From: Diploptera punctata
Taxonomy: Eukaryota; Arthropoda; Insecta; Blattodea; Blaberidae
Reading direction: 5' to 3'
Assembly: GCA_030220185.1 (NCBI GenBank)
Contig: JASPKZ010009922.1
Coordinates: 1-64,000, forward strand
DNA: 64,000 nt
The position numbers and the translations under genes were made by a program. The notes below the pieces were generated by a model, which was given only the letters and a program-made list of their open reading frames with translations, did no database searches and had not been told where the DNA came from. Below, one piece after another: positions 1 to 11,194 of the stretch; positions within the stretch are counted from its first letter, which is position 1, and each line of letters starts with the position of its first letter.

Positions 1-55
1 AGAAACCCAACTTTAATGTCTCCACAACGAGGGCAAAAAATAAATACAAGCTTCA
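1..55 (+). repeat. End of 5' LTR
   Basis: Matches 6105-6159 through ACCCAACTTTAA and TGTCTCCACAACGAGG and ends in CA, the usual LTR terminus. The rest of this LTR lies before the window. Two bases separate it from the primer-binding site. Confidence 0.85.
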
Positions 56-57
56 AA

Positions 58-83
58 TGGCGCATAAACGAGGGCTCGAATGG
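58..83 (+). other. Primer-binding site, tRNA-Lys type
   Basis: TGGCGC followed by AA..CG..GGGCTCGAA resembles the complement of the 3' end of animal tRNA-Lys, with a few substitutions. The match runs past the usual 18 bases into the T-arm complement (GGCTCGAA). Position directly after the LTR terminus supports the call. Confidence 0.7.
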
Positions 84-499
84 GAATCGAACCAGGACCT
101 GTAAACCTGAATCGAAACCAAGGACCACGAGAATGAGAAAAGTAATAAAAATCTTCAAAAGTGAGTAACAGTTAAAATTTATATGTGAAAAGTGAATTAG
201 TGAATAAATAACAATTAATGCTTTTAAGGAAATAGAAAAATATTAAAATACCCAACAATGGCCAAAACCGAAAATATAACTTGTAAAACTGTTTAATATT
301 GAAACGAACAAATTAGTGAAGCCAAGAAAATTTAATTTGGGTAACATGAAAATAATCAAACTAATGATACACCCTTCTTGGGTAACATTGTTAATAAATA
401 ACATTTCTGATAATAAATAATAAATTAGAAAAAGAACAGTGATGAATTAAAAGAAATTAGGAATGACAATTCAATTCTCAGTAGTAAATTAGAAAGCTA

Positions 500-910
500 A
501 TGTACACTAACCTTAGCAATAAAATTGATGCAAATATTTCCAATCTTAGTAAAGAAATTAAAGAAAATAACTTAAAACTAGATCAAAAGTTAGAAAGCAT
601 TAGGTTAGAATGCAAACAAAACAATTCTAAACTGGAACAGAGAATAGTAAATGTAGCTAAAGACTGTGAAAAGAAAATAGATATTTGTAAAAATGAGATA
701 GAAAAATGTAATGAAAAGATTGATGAAACTCATAATCAAATAGAAACATCTTTGATTGAGGTAAGGCAAAGTTGCCAAGATAAAATCGAAGAATTAGGAA
801 CTAAAGTCGAAGATAGACTAAAAATTTCCGAAGAAAGTGTTATCTTAGGTAATGAAGAACTTCAATCAAAGATAACAAATGAAGTAAATTATTATAAAAG
901 AACAAGTTGA
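500..910 (+). CDS. Coiled-coil leader frame of the retrotransposon
   Basis: A 136-codon frame rich in Lys, Glu, Asn and Ile with heptad-like spacing, predicted to form a long coiled coil (for example EKCNEKIDETHNQIE). It precedes the recognisable gag domain in another frame. It may be the N-terminal part of gag, split off by a frame change near 905-950, or a separate small frame. No catalytic motif is present. Confidence 0.5.
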   Translation: MYTNLSNKIDANISNLSKEIKENNLKLDQKLESIRLECKQNNSKLEQRIVNVAKDCEKKIDICKNEIEKCNEKIDETHNQIETSLIEVRQSCQDKIEELGTKVEDRLKISEESVILGNEELQSKITNEVNYYKRTS

Positions 911-950
911 AGGATGGATAACTAAGATTGTTGAACTTGAAAACAAATAT

Positions 951-2080
951 GTGTCAAAAACTAGTGAAAAGGAGATTGAGGTTATGTCAGGACATTCTAG
1001 TAATGTTAATAATGATCCTCCTTCTAGTAGTAGTAGTAAAAATGTATGTAAAATTCCTGCTAATCTTTTAGGGGAAATTAACTTACCTAATTTTGGTGAT
1101 ACTGTAGGCCAAAGCCCTACTGATTTCATTAGGGAAATTGAAGAATACTTCGAAATCAAAGGAATAGAAGACAAGTTCAGAATGTTCTTCATAAGAAAAA
1201 GTTTAAAAGACAATGCAGAGTCTTGGTTTAAGATAGCTTGCCATGATTCAATGACTTATCAAACATTTAAAAATGCTTTCTTAGGTTACTACTGGGGACC
1301 AGAAAGACAAAACAAACTAAGGTTAGACCTAACTAGTGGAAAATTCTCCAACAATGGTAAAAACAAGGTTATCTTAATTATTTCTTGGAGAAGGCAAAAA
1401 TGGCATCATTGTTACAGCCTCCAATAGATGAGAGAACTTTAATTTCTATGTTATCGCATCACTTCCCAGATGAGATTAGATATCATTTGATAGTAGCCAG
1501 ACCACAAAATGTTTCTGAAATGTTAGAGTTGTTAGCTCTACTAGAGAATAAAAGAGAAGTAGATAAATGTAGTAAAAGAAATTTATTTGGGGAAGGGGCA
1601 GAGCCCTATAATAAGAAAGGTAATTTTGTAACTAAAAGAAATGATGAATATCATAATGAGAATAGAGAAAGAAGTTTCAAACAGGGCAACAATAATAATA
1701 GGTTTGTTCAAAATAGAAACAGCCCAAATAAAAATAGGATGACTAATAATTATAGTAACAATAACCAGAATGGATGGTTCAAACGTAATGAAAATAGGAA
1801 TGACAGACAAATTAATTATATGGATGTTAACAGAGTAGGAGAAAATAGAAATAGGTATTGGACTTCTCCCTGTAGAGGTAAAAGAAGAAGGAATACCTAT
1901 GGTAATGAAAATAAAGGGTATTTCCAACGACAACAAAATTGTCAAATTAATGAAACTAGTGATAGGACAGAGCAAAATAGAATAGACTCTGTAACTATTC
2001 ACAACCAAAGTCAAGATATACCTAGTAATGAAAATGACCACGAAGTAAATCACAGGATACCTCGTGCTTTAAACGCATAG
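951..2080 (+). pseudogene. Retrotransposon gag, frameshifted
   Basis: Gag is the structural protein that packages the element RNA. The first part (951 to about 1380) carries a retrotransposon gag core with FGDTVGQSPTDFIREIEEYF and AESWF. The frame then changes near 1380-1390 and the continuation (1385-2080) holds the C-terminal capsid-like helices (HHFPDEIRYHLIVARP). It ends in a long Asn/Arg/Lys-rich tail with no CCHC zinc knuckle, so RNA binding would depend on the basic tail. The two frames overlap by about 40 bases, which fits a small indel. The stop is at 2078-2080. Confidence 0.8.
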
Positions 2081-2118
2081 AAGGTACATTAAAGACTCCG
2101 CAATGTACCTCAATCGTT

Positions 2119-2343
2119 ATGAACTTAGGGGTCCAAAATAGATGCTTTGATAGGTTTCAAAATTTAGAAATTGTACCAGCAAATATGAGAGGAGATAGTA
2201 AGTTATGTACCTCAAGACAGCGAGATAGCATAATATTGAATAATCATTTGAATGTTTCTAAGAATCAGGATACTATGCCTGTTACTAATAAAGAATTAAA
2301 TGTCATAGGACGACCACCCAAAATTAAAGTAAATATTTTTTAA
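2119..2343 (+). pseudogene. Gag-to-protease linker frame
   Basis: A short frame between gag and protease. It stops at 2341-2343 directly after a run of six T, while the protease frame continues without a stop one base later. Either one T was gained in the homopolymer or a +1 shift is used here. No domain is recognised in the linker. Confidence 0.5.
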
Positions 2344-4285
2344 CAATGATGTTACTTGCATAGCGGATAGTGGCTGCTCAAACACAACAATAGATCAGAA
2401 ATTTTATAATTTCTTAGTCAACAAAGGGAATAAGATAATGACTGTAAGAATATGTGGAGTGTATTGTACTCTTGCGATAGGCAAGAAGAAACTGCCAATT
2501 AAGCTACAGTGCCTTCTAGATTTACATATCGGAGGATATTACTTCAGTGCAATATGTTTAATTTCTCCATACTTGTCTTGTGATATGTTAATAGGCTGCG
2601 ACCTGTTGGAGCAATATAATGCCATAATAAATTTTGAGTGTAAGAATATTTCCTTGTATAATGAAGATAATGTGAGAGTCGTCATCCCATTTGATAATGA
2701 ATATGAGGAGAATAAGAATCTAAGTAAGAAGGAGAGTGACATTGCTGAAGAACACATTTTTATAGAGAATATTGTTGTTCATGAGGAGAGGGAATTGGTG
2801 AATGGCCGTGGATGCCAAATGCAAGATAATATTGCAGTTAATTGTACTTCCGACAAAAGTGTCGAGGGCGAAGAAAGCCTTAATAATGAAAATGGTTGTG
2901 CTGACGATTATGTCGCATGTAAATGTTGTGATTTAGAATGTGTCTCTTGCAATACTGAGTATGATGAAATTCCTCTATTATATTGTGTGAGTGACGAACT
3001 TGAAAAAGACATCTGTGAAATGATAAAGGAAAAAGTTAAAGACACTCATGGCATAAACAATGAACAGAAAGGCATGTTGTATGACATCTTAATGAAAAAT
3101 AAGAGTTCTTTTTCTTCGAAGCCGGGATTGTGCAACTGTTTTAAATATTCCTTTAAAGTGATGGAACATCCACCTATAAATATTAAAAGTAGACCCATCC
3201 CTATTGCCATCAGAGAGCAGGCAGATCAAATGATAGATGACATGTTAATGCAAGGAATAATACAGAAATCTGATTCTCCTTACGCCAACCATATTTGCTG
3301 GGTGTTAAAACCTAATGGCAAAATTCGCCTGTGTTTAGACAGTCGTAGGACTAATTCTTTCACTGTCCGGGATAATTATAGGCCCGAGACAATTGAAGCA
3401 TCTATAGCAAATATGAAAACTGGTAGATTTATTAGTTCTATTGATTTAACTTCTTCATTTTGGCAGATAGAACTAGACCCCAAAGTTCGGCCCTATACAG
3501 CATTTTTACATAATAAATTTAGAATTTATGTTTATAAAAACAAAGTTATTGTTCATAGTGACCACATTTCACTAAGTTTTATAAGTAAATGTAGATTATC
3601 CAATAATAAACTGAGTAGGATGATCATGGAAATAATTTCCTATGATATTGAAATAAAACACATAGAAGGAGAACAGAATGTGTTTGCTGACCTCCTGTCT
3701 AGATTGAAAAGTGTTGGGAAAATACCTGAAACTGTACATACTCCTAAACACGAAGTAGTAATGTTTAATGTAAAACTGTATAGAGACAAAGGATTTTCAT
3801 TGTTGATGAAAAACATTGTTGAGCATCAAAAATCTGATATAGAGTTACAACGATTGAAGTATAGTGCGAGAGATATAAATAATGATGACAAAAATGGAAT
3901 TGATTGTAATAAGAAAATCGGTATAAAGGATGACATTCTTTACAAATTACATGGGAGAAATGTAAAAAAATGGAAAGTTATAATTCCTAATAATATGGAA
4001 GTTCCACTATTTAGAACTTTTCATGTCGGCTTAAATCATGCAGGTTGTGAAAAATTAGCTCTCAACATAAGTGAATTTTTTTATGTTAAACATTTAGATA
4101 AAAAGTTGAGAAAGTTTACTTCTTCATGCATAACTTGTCAAAAAGCCAAATGTATGAACGTAAAATATGATATAGTTCCACAAAACATATTAAGGAACAA
4201 AGTAAATAGCTTAGTAGTAATGGATACTCATGGAGAAATGCCTACTACACAATTTGGTTACAAGCATATTCTTGTATTATGCTGA
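2342..4285 (+). pseudogene. Retrotransposon pol: protease, truncated RT/RNase H, integrase start
   Basis: The protease active-site motif ADSGCSNT is at about 2363-2386, upstream of the first Met at 2438; its C-terminal part (DMLIGCDLLEQYN) is near 2580-2620. RT starts near 3100 with KSRPIPIA, KPNGKIRLCLDSRR and the motif A block SIDLTSSFWQIEL (about 3440). Near 3520-3530 the sequence jumps, in frame, to the end of RNase H and the tether (HIEGEQNVFADLLSRL). The YxDD box and most RNase H catalytic residues are therefore missing. The integrase zinc finger follows (H-x3-H near 4020, CITCQK near 4130) and the first catalytic Asp is in VVMDTHGE (about 4220). The frame breaks near 4263. It cannot reverse-transcribe. 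Confidence 0.85.
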
Positions 4286-5038
4286 TGTATTCTCAAAATT
4301 TGTAAAAATATATCCATTAAGAAGTGTAAATAGCAGAGCTTGCCTAGGTAAAATTGTGAGAGATTATTTACCTAATTATGGACCTATTGATGCCTACTTA
4401 GTGATAATGCTTCAGTGTTCTCAAGTCCTAAGTTTAAAGATAAACTTACTGCGATAGGAATTAAATTGTACCATTGTAGTAAATATCACCCAAAAAGTAA
4501 TCCCTGTGAGAGAGTTAATAGGGAAATTACTACAAGTTTAAGAATTTTGACCCATCATAAACATTCTGACTGGTTTAAACATATCAGCGTCATAGAGAAT
4601 GTTATGAATCATTCAATTAATGTCAATACTGGGGAAGCACCCATATTCCTAATGACAGGTAAACAACCTGACAGGTTAATTGCTAATTTACCATTACCTA
4701 TCATTGATAAAAGTCAAATCCCGGAGACATCCGAGGAAATATGTAAAAGAGTTATTGAAAGGTTAGAATGTCGCGCAGAAAAGCGCAACAATAAGGTTAA
4801 AAGACATAAAAGGAAGTGGAATCCCAAAGTTGGAGACAAAGTTCTCATAAGGGATATTTCATTATCCAATGCTTTAAAGAAACAATATCATAGGATGAAC
4901 CTATTGTATAAAGGTCCCTATGAAATATTTAAAAATTTTAATGATACCACATATGAGCTAAGAGAAATAGACACTAGAAAAGAAATTGGAAAATATTCCA
5001 AAGAACTGTTGAAACCATTTCAGACTCCTATTAATTAG
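4230..5038 (+). pseudogene. Retrotransposon integrase, C-terminal two thirds
   Basis: The integrase core continues in a second frame (YADVFSKFVKIYPL, about 4276) and, after a further shift near 4400-4415, in a third. The last part has the catalytic Glu region (YHPKSNPCERVNREI, about 4485-4530) and a C-terminal DNA-binding region with GDKVLIRD near 4830 and YKGPYEI near 4907. No chromodomain and no env frame are seen before the 3' LTR. Two frame changes make it non-functional. Confidence 0.8.
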
Positions 5039-5209
5039 TTTGTAGCTGGTGACTTCAAATAGTTCAAAGTGTATTTAAAATATTGTATGTAAATTTTGTA
5101 AAATTAATACTTCTATTTCTTTATGTAACATGTATTTATTATAATTGTGATGTATTACATTGTATTGATTCTAATACAGATGAATCTTGTATAGAAAGAA
5201 ACTTGATAT

Positions 5210-5219
5210 TTGGGGAAAG
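5210..5219 (+). other. Polypurine tract
   Basis: TTGGGGAAAG directly precedes the TG that opens the 3' LTR; this is the expected position of the plus-strand primer. It is short, and called from position. Confidence 0.5.
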
Positions 5220-6159
5220 TGATTTATTTTAATTTAGCCTCACACTTAGTTGTAGCTAAGATTAAAATAAATCAGGGGCAATTTAAAACCGGATATTTAT
5301 CCCCATATAATAATAATAAGGGTTTTTGTTTTGTTTATAATTATATTTATTTATATGAAGAATGGACATCAGATTGATTTATAGAATTCAAATTTTTTTA
5401 TAAGTATATAAAAAAAAAATAACTGGTCAATATAAACTGTTAATACAGTTAGATGTTTTTATAACTGATGCAGTATGTAAAATACTTCAAATATTCAAAT
5501 TGATAATTTTTATAAAGAAATAAATGGGATTGGTGGAATTGGATAGAAGTTAACTTGAAAATACTCCTTCCTTTTCTGTTGGACCAATCAGAACCTAGAG
5601 GTTATAACTGAAATAAAAAGATGGCTACAATACTTGAAGATGGTCGGTCATGTTCAGCGACTGCTCCTTAAAGAATAAGGAAATAATTGTTTATTTTATT
5701 GATGTTGGTTGAAAGAAATAGTGTTAAAAGTATGAAAGATTATATAGTGATATAATAGTCATCCATCTTGGTGAAAAACAGTTTCTAAGTGAAAATAATG
5801 AATAATAATGACTGGATTGACCGTTAGCATTCGTCATCCATTAAATACATAAAATGGTAATCTTCTAGAAGTGAAAAATATCAACCTAAGCCGGAATCTT
5901 TTGGAACTTTTAAATTACAAGATTCATCTTGACCAAAGTGAGAGTTTTAAATAAACTAACTTATCGTTCAACTGTTAATAAAGTGTTGTTATTTGTGTAA
6001 GAAAACTTTTCCTCATTCCCCTGAAGAGAGTTATTAAGTGCCGTGGCCAGATTTAAAGTGATTTAAGTTATATCACAAATCTTCAACTTCGGATATCTCA
6101 CCGAGAAACCCAACTTTAAATGTCTCCACAACGAGGGGTATAAATTAAACACAACTTCA
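5220..6159 (+). repeat. 3' LTR of the gypsy-type element
   Basis: About 940 bases from TG (5220) to CA (6159). The end matches the 5' LTR remnant. The start is placed at the TG after the polypurine tract and cannot be checked against the missing 5' LTR start. The first 55 bases form a near-perfect hairpin: TGATTTATTTTAAT at 5220-5233 pairs with 5261-5274, extended by TTAGC/GCTAA with one unpaired base. Confidence 0.75.
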
Positions 6160-6901
6160 TAGTTAGGGACATAGAGCAGACCCGGGGATAAGGACATTAT
6201 GCCCGAGGTAACCCGGGGAGTAGTGGTGGGACTCTAAATAAATAAAAAATAAAATGATAAAGCGTTGTTGGGCTGACTTTTGAAATTCCCGGGCGTTGAC
6301 AGGAATCAGGTCAGGCGTGTCGTTAAGGAGAGATGGAGAGAAGCGCATTTACCCGTTCCACATTAAGTGACGTCATAGTGAAGCCTTGTGTTGTTTTGAG
6401 CGAAGTATACCTTCTTTCTGACGACATTCATAAAATTTAGTGAAATGAGTGAAACAGCTGATGAGGGGTGGTGACGGCACAAATGAGCCAGTTATTGACA
6501 CACGTGCCTTTTATGGTAGAAAGAGAAGCTGAGGTTGGCGATTCTAGAGTAAGAGGGATCCGTTGAGATATTTACATCTGTACATCGCTTCTGGTATAAT
6601 CGGCCTCTCGAGTTTTCAATTCGAGAGAAGTCTAGACTAGGGCTTCCAGACTGTTGTCCCTTGCACATAAAAGATACGGAAGTGCCATGATGATTCAGTC
6701 AGTCGCGAATAAGTCATGATAGTTATTCCACGATGGAGAAGAAGAAGAAGAAGAAATCGGGTGTAATGAGTAACTTGAAGTTATCGTTAATTCTCGAACT
6801 GCTTCTATTGTTATGCATTTTTTTTCAAGCCCTGAATAATTTCTTAACTAATACTTATCTCTTTATAGAAATAATTAATTTATGCACAATTTATTTTACA
6901 G
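6160..6901 (+). other. Region upstream of the BTB exon; probable 5' UTR or intron
   Basis: No coding similarity recognised. A (GAA)n run lies at about 6737-6757. From 6733 an open frame of about 58 codons with a Leu-rich middle reads through to a stop at 6907-6909, overlapping the BTB start codon; it is probably intronic. A pyrimidine-rich TTATTTTACAG ends at 6901 and looks like a 3' splice site. Confidence 0.4.
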
Positions 6902-6908
6902 AAGCATA

Positions 6909-7081
6909 ATGGGAACAAGAGTAGCTGCAGCACATTTTCCTGACAAGAATCTGGCTGGGGTACCTCAGCTTTTGGAGGATTTGCAGCGACTCGCTGAAGA
7001 CCATGACTCAGCAGATATCGTGTTCTTGGTTGGCAGGGAAGAAGTGCCTGTTTACGCACACAGGATTATCCTCATGGCAAG
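6909..7081 (+). CDS. gprs: BTB-domain protein, first coding exon (gprs-like)
   Basis: The ATG at 6909 sits eight bases after a likely splice acceptor (AG at 6900-6901). The exon ends at 7081 with donor GTAAGT. It encodes a conserved N-terminus starting MGTRVAAAHFPDKNLAGVPQ, then DLQRLAEDHDSADIVFLVG, the first BTB strand, and YAHRIILMAR, the BTB helix. From memory of the family this start resembles insect serine-enriched protein (gprs) more than other BTB proteins. The open frame could extend upstream to 6882 if unspliced. The rest of BTB and the later domains must lie in downstream exons, none of which I found. G+C and codon use are higher than in the surrounding repeats, as expected for a constrained exon. 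Confidence 0.7.
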
Positions 7082-7225
7082 GTAAGTACGCAACTCGCAA
7101 AGTTCAGTAAAACCTCATTAATCCATACCATTTCATTTTCAGGGTTGTTCGGATTTACACGGTCAAATTTCATAACGAAGGTTGAGTAACATGTAAAATT
7201 GTAGGCTTTCATGGCAGGTATCTTG

Positions 7226-7368
7226 ATTCTTATTGGGTTTGTCTTTCGAGCTAAATCGCCGTGGTCTGGTTTTCTTAAAACTCAACGTTTCGTCTACTAC
7301 CGCAGTAGTTGAGTTTTAAGAAAACCAGACCACGGCCATTTAGCCCGAAAGACAAACCCAACAGGAAT
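7226..7368. repeat. Foldback element, about 61-bp arms
   Basis: Arms 7226-7286 and 7308-7368 are close inverted copies (GTGGTCTGGTTTTCTTAAAA and its complement) around a loop of about 20 bases. There is no coding content. It lies just inside the intron after the BTB exon. It could be a MITE or a folded RNA; only one copy was seen. Confidence 0.7.
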
Positions 7369-7520
7369 CGTTATAGTAATATCTTATAGTAAATTACTTC
7401 TGTACTAATCCTTTCTCAAACTTAGTTTAAGCATCCAAGGATAAGTGCGATGTTAGTATTACAAAACGCAGATAAGAGAGTATTATTGCACTATTGCTTA
7501 TCTTTTGCAGAATTCAATAA

Positions 7521-8067
7521 CACTGAGTACAAAAAAGATACCTATTTTTGTCTCAGAAAGAAACATATGTGATTCTGATAGTATTTTTTCTCCTGAATTC
7601 AAATATGATATCGGTTTTTCTCCATCACGCAAGGATTCCGAGAGACAGGAATTTATAATTTCAAACACTTTAATATTTTCTACATTCGTAACTACGCAAT
7701 ATTCGAACATTCGGACTCACCTAGAAAGTAAGAAATGACTATTTTCTGCTATAGGCCTATTTCGCCTGTGGAGCATCCCTCTTGATGGTCCAACAATAAT
7801 CGGCCAGCATATTAGGATTCCATTTGCCTTGATATCTCTTTTCCATAGCTGAAATCTCCTGAGTTAGCTCATTTGGTTTTATTTTACAATGGAAAAATGG
7901 ACGAAAAAACGTTTATTAAAAATAATTATTTAAATCCATTAATTGAAATTGAAATAGAAAAACCGTGGGTGATGGAGAAATTCCGAATAAATATTTGAAA
8001 ACACGATAAAAAACTGCATTAAGTACAACTATTGGTACTCATGAGACAAAAATCATGTTGACCAGTG
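7521..8067 (+). mobile_element. MITE family M1, full copy
   Basis: 547 bases bounded by CACTGAGTAC and its imperfect inverse ACCAGTG; TTTTTGTCTCA and TGAGACAAAAA lie just inside the ends. Other copies are at 8631-9183 (inverted) and 39556-40103, with fragments at 45520 and 47725. No intact frame is longer than about 75 codons, and those are conserved only as DNA. The superfamily is uncertain: flanks are AT-rich and I could not define a target duplication. This copy carries a 6-bp GGCCTA insertion at 7752-7759. Confidence 0.75.
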
Positions 8068-8630
8068 TAATAAGTAGAAATGAATAGTAGCGAAGTAATG
8101 ATAATATTCTGGAATGTCCAGCTAACTTTTTAAAAGAATAGCGAAATTCTTTCTGTACGCTCAATAAAAAGATTTTTCTGAAAATAAACTCATTCAAACG
8201 TAAAATCAGTTACATGGTAATTCGTGGGTTACAGAGGGATTTAAACTGAGTGTTGTAACGAGCTTAATTTTATTCGTCACCACATCTGTTGTTAAGAGGA
8301 TTGAAAATCAAACGCTTAAATGGCATGGCCATGTATAAAGAATAGAATATGAAAGATGACCAAAAAATATATACCAATGGTCACCCCCTGGAAGAAATAA
8401 ACGTGGCAGACCGAAGATGGAAATGGAAAACTTATGTCAGAACTATAATTGATGATAGGAATTTGGAAGAGGGAGATTGGAATGATAGAGATAAATGGAA
8501 ACTGAAGAGCCAAAGAAGAAGAAGAAGAAGAAGAATTTTATTAGTTAAATATTCTTAAAAAATACCACTCTTGATTTACAAATCCTCTAGATGAGGATTT
8601 GAAAATCACTCGTGATATTACTTACGATAA
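8068..8630. repeat. Spacer between inverted M1 copies: split foldback plus LINE scrap
   Basis: About 8256-8276 and 8536-8630 resemble the repeat at 56780-56935 (GCTTAATTTTATTCG; CCACTCTTGATTT). It appears split by about 250 bases that read as the 3' end of a LINE (NGHPLEEINVADRRWKWK region) ending in (AAG)n at 8513-8534, the usual tail of one LINE family here. Confidence 0.5.
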
Positions 8631-9183
8631 CACTGGTCAACATGATTTTTGTCTCATGAGTAGGCCTACCAGTAGTTTTACTTAATACAGTTTTTATCGT
8701 GTTTTCAATTATGTATTCGGAATTTCTCCATCACCCACATTTTTTAAATTTCAATTTCAATTAATGGATTTAAATAATTAATTTTTTAATAAACGTTTTT
8801 TCGTCCATTTGTCCATTGTAAAATAAAACAAAATGAGCTAACTCTAATGGTTTCAGCTATGGAAAAGATATATCAAGGCAAATGAAATCCTAATATGCTG
8901 GCCGATTATTGTTGGACCATCAAGAGGGACGCTCCACAGGATAAATATGGCAGAAAATCGTCATTTCTTACTTTCTAGGCGAGTCCGAATGTTCTAATAT
9001 TGTGTAGTTACGAATGTAGAAAATATTAAAGTGTTTGAAATTAAAAAAATACCTGTCTCTCGGAAATCTTGCGTGATGGAGAAAAAGCGATATCATATTT
9101 GAATTCAGGAGAAAAAATACTATCAGAATCACATATTTTTCTTTCTGACACAAAAAAAAAAGTTTATTTTTTGTTGCTCAGTG
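8631..9183 (-). mobile_element. MITE family M1, inverted copy
   Basis: A reverse-orientation copy of 7521-8067 with the same termini (CACTGGTCAACA; GCTCAGTG). With the first copy it forms an inverted repeat of about 550-bp arms. It has its own 6-bp GGCCTA insertion at 8661-8668, absent from the other copies. Confidence 0.75.
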
Positions 9184-10087
9184 TAATTGTAAAATAAATG
9201 CCTCTTAAATCATGCGTTAGCATTCATTAAATATCCCATGAAGATTTCTATCAAATTCATTCAATGGATCCGATAAAAGATACTATACTTTTAAGTTGTA
9301 TTTTAACGTAGAAATCCAATAATTTATAAGAGAAATGCATTTCATAGGGTAAGGTTGATATCACTGGGCCGATTACTTCGATGGATTATTTCAACAGCTT
9401 TATATATTAACAACTAACGTGATTTTTTTTTTAATTTTGTGCTGCTAATAAATGGCCATCTTAGTTGAGAGTTGTTCCATGTAACTACAGGACAACGATC
9501 CAGGAAGGTATAGTCATATTTTCATGTATTTTTCGTAATTTGCTAAGGTTAATTAAATTTTCGCATCAGTGAAAAGTTAACAATGATTCTATTTCTACGA
9601 ACGGCGTTTGAAAGTAAGGAAAAAATGTGTTGTTTATCTATATTTTATATCAACAGGTAGAATTATCATACTTGATTAATAAAATAGTAGGATATTATTT
9701 GTATTATACATAGTTAATAAAAACCCAAATCACCAAATTAAAATTTAAAAGAACCAACTAGTTTGAATAGTGAAGCTATAATTTTCAAAACTAATTATTG
9801 ACTAAAGAAAAATATGGTTTATGGTTAGATAGGTCATTAATTTCAAATTCCTTGACGTTCTTAAAATTTTAGAAATTTATAAAAATAAAGATAAAATTAT
9901 GAATAATGGCAAGGTAATATTTCAGTCAGCGCCCTCTTTTCTCTCATTAATAGAGAAGAGGATTAGATTTATGATGTCACAAAGTAATTTAAAATTATTA
10001 ATCTCGTCATGTGATGTAGTCAAAATTAAAAAAAAAGTTGTTATTTTGTTTACCTATTTTAATTTGTTTTTCTTTAGTCAATAATTA
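9184..10087. other. AT-rich DNA without recognised features
   Basis: I see no coding, RNA or repeat signal apart from short A/T runs. It presumably lies in the intron downstream of the BTB exon. Confidence 0.4.
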
Positions 10088-10344
10088 CTGCGATGGGCAG
10101 GACATGTGGCACGAATGGGGAATGAAAGACGTGCATGGAAGCTTCTGGTAGGAAAACCAGAGGGAAAATGCCTAGTTGGTAGACCAAGAATGAGGTGGGA
10201 GAAAAAAATTAACAATGATTTGAGGGAAGTACATTATACAGGGACTGATTGGAAAACATTGGCTCAGGATAGGGATATATGGAGAGCTTATGTCCGCGCG
10301 GCCATGAACCTGCGGGTTCGATAGTGCCAGTGAGTTAGTTAGTT
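10088..10344 (+). mobile_element. RTE LINE, 5'-truncated 3' end
   Basis: The last 257 bases of the family represented by 28071-31339, ending in GTGCCAGTGAGTTAGTTAG. It is flanked by a 12-base target duplication AGTCAATAATTA (10076-10087 and 10345-10356). It encodes the conserved C-terminal segment ([10 protein letters not shown]). A clean, fairly young insertion. Confidence 0.9.
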
Positions 10345-11194
10345 AGTCAATAATTATTCTTGAAAACGATAGCTTCGCCATTGAAACTAGTCGGCTGTTT
10401 TACATTTTAATTTGATGATTTGGGTTTTTTATTTACTGTGTACAATACTTCATTAGCTTTGTTTTGTTTAAATTTAAGCATAAAAACAATAGATGTTTTT
10501 AATTTAATGTTTTGTTAAAAAGATTTGTTAGTATATTTTACTTACCTTCCACCAAAGATGATCTCCAGATACTAATATTTGACTGTTAAAATATAGTGGA
10601 CAACATAATTCGTTATTATAGTCCACAGACAAGAAGAATGTTAGCAAGAGGGACGAAGGGGGGCACGGGGAATTGCAAGCGATACAATGGCTTACTACCT
10701 GAGAATTTAGGAACAGTCCATGATATCACTCATGTTATTTCAGGCGTATTCAATTGTATGTTATATATTTTGTGTTTTACGGTAATTAAATTTGCTCTTC
10801 TTATTCAGTTTAGTTACTTTATATTTTAATGTTTCGTAGTTCACTGTGAGGTAAGGGTGATGATTAAAATTTTGAAGTGTATCCTTCACACTCGGAACTA
10901 ACACGCCAGCTCAGCGTCTAAATGAAGGTAAATCCTTCATGATATAATGTGCTGAGCATGAAATACCTACTGCTTTTTTACACTTCGTCTGTGCACTGTA
11001 TTTAGTTGTGCATTACGCGTATATTGAAACAATATTGCGTAGCTGAACGAAGGAGACAGATTTCCTTCATTTGGTCGATTGCATTTATTTTTATTTTCTT
11101 ATTGTATTATAAAGCATCAAACTTATGACTTTAGCTTGTAACGAATTTAAACTCACAAGGGTATATTTAAATTTAAACATTTAAAAATAGTATA
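10345..11194. other. AT-rich DNA with an unrecognised 77-codon frame
   Basis: The frame at 10596-10829 (+) includes YYSPQTRRMLARGTKGG; a weak acceptor-like CCACAG lies at about 10622-10627 but no donor is convincing. I do not recognise it and doubt it is coding. The remainder is featureless. Confidence 0.3.

Larger units (their letters stand above)
1..6159 (+). mobile_element. Ty3/gypsy-type LTR retrotransposon, degraded
   Basis: The order gag, aspartic protease, reverse transcriptase, RNase H, integrase is that of the Ty3/gypsy group. The last 55 bases of the 5' LTR match the end of the 3' LTR (6105-6159), both ending in CA, and a primer-binding site follows the first. There is no env-like frame after integrase. 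The copy is dead: gag and integrase are frameshifted and the RT catalytic core is deleted. The two LTR ends differ by several substitutions and indels in 55 bases, so the insertion is old. The 5' LTR start and the target-site duplication lie outside the window. Confidence 0.9.

Noticed and set aside
6733..6909. Lys-rich start and Leu-rich frame just upstream of the BTB exon
   Set aside because: Runs through the probable splice acceptor and is fed by a (GAA)n run; more likely intron or UTR.
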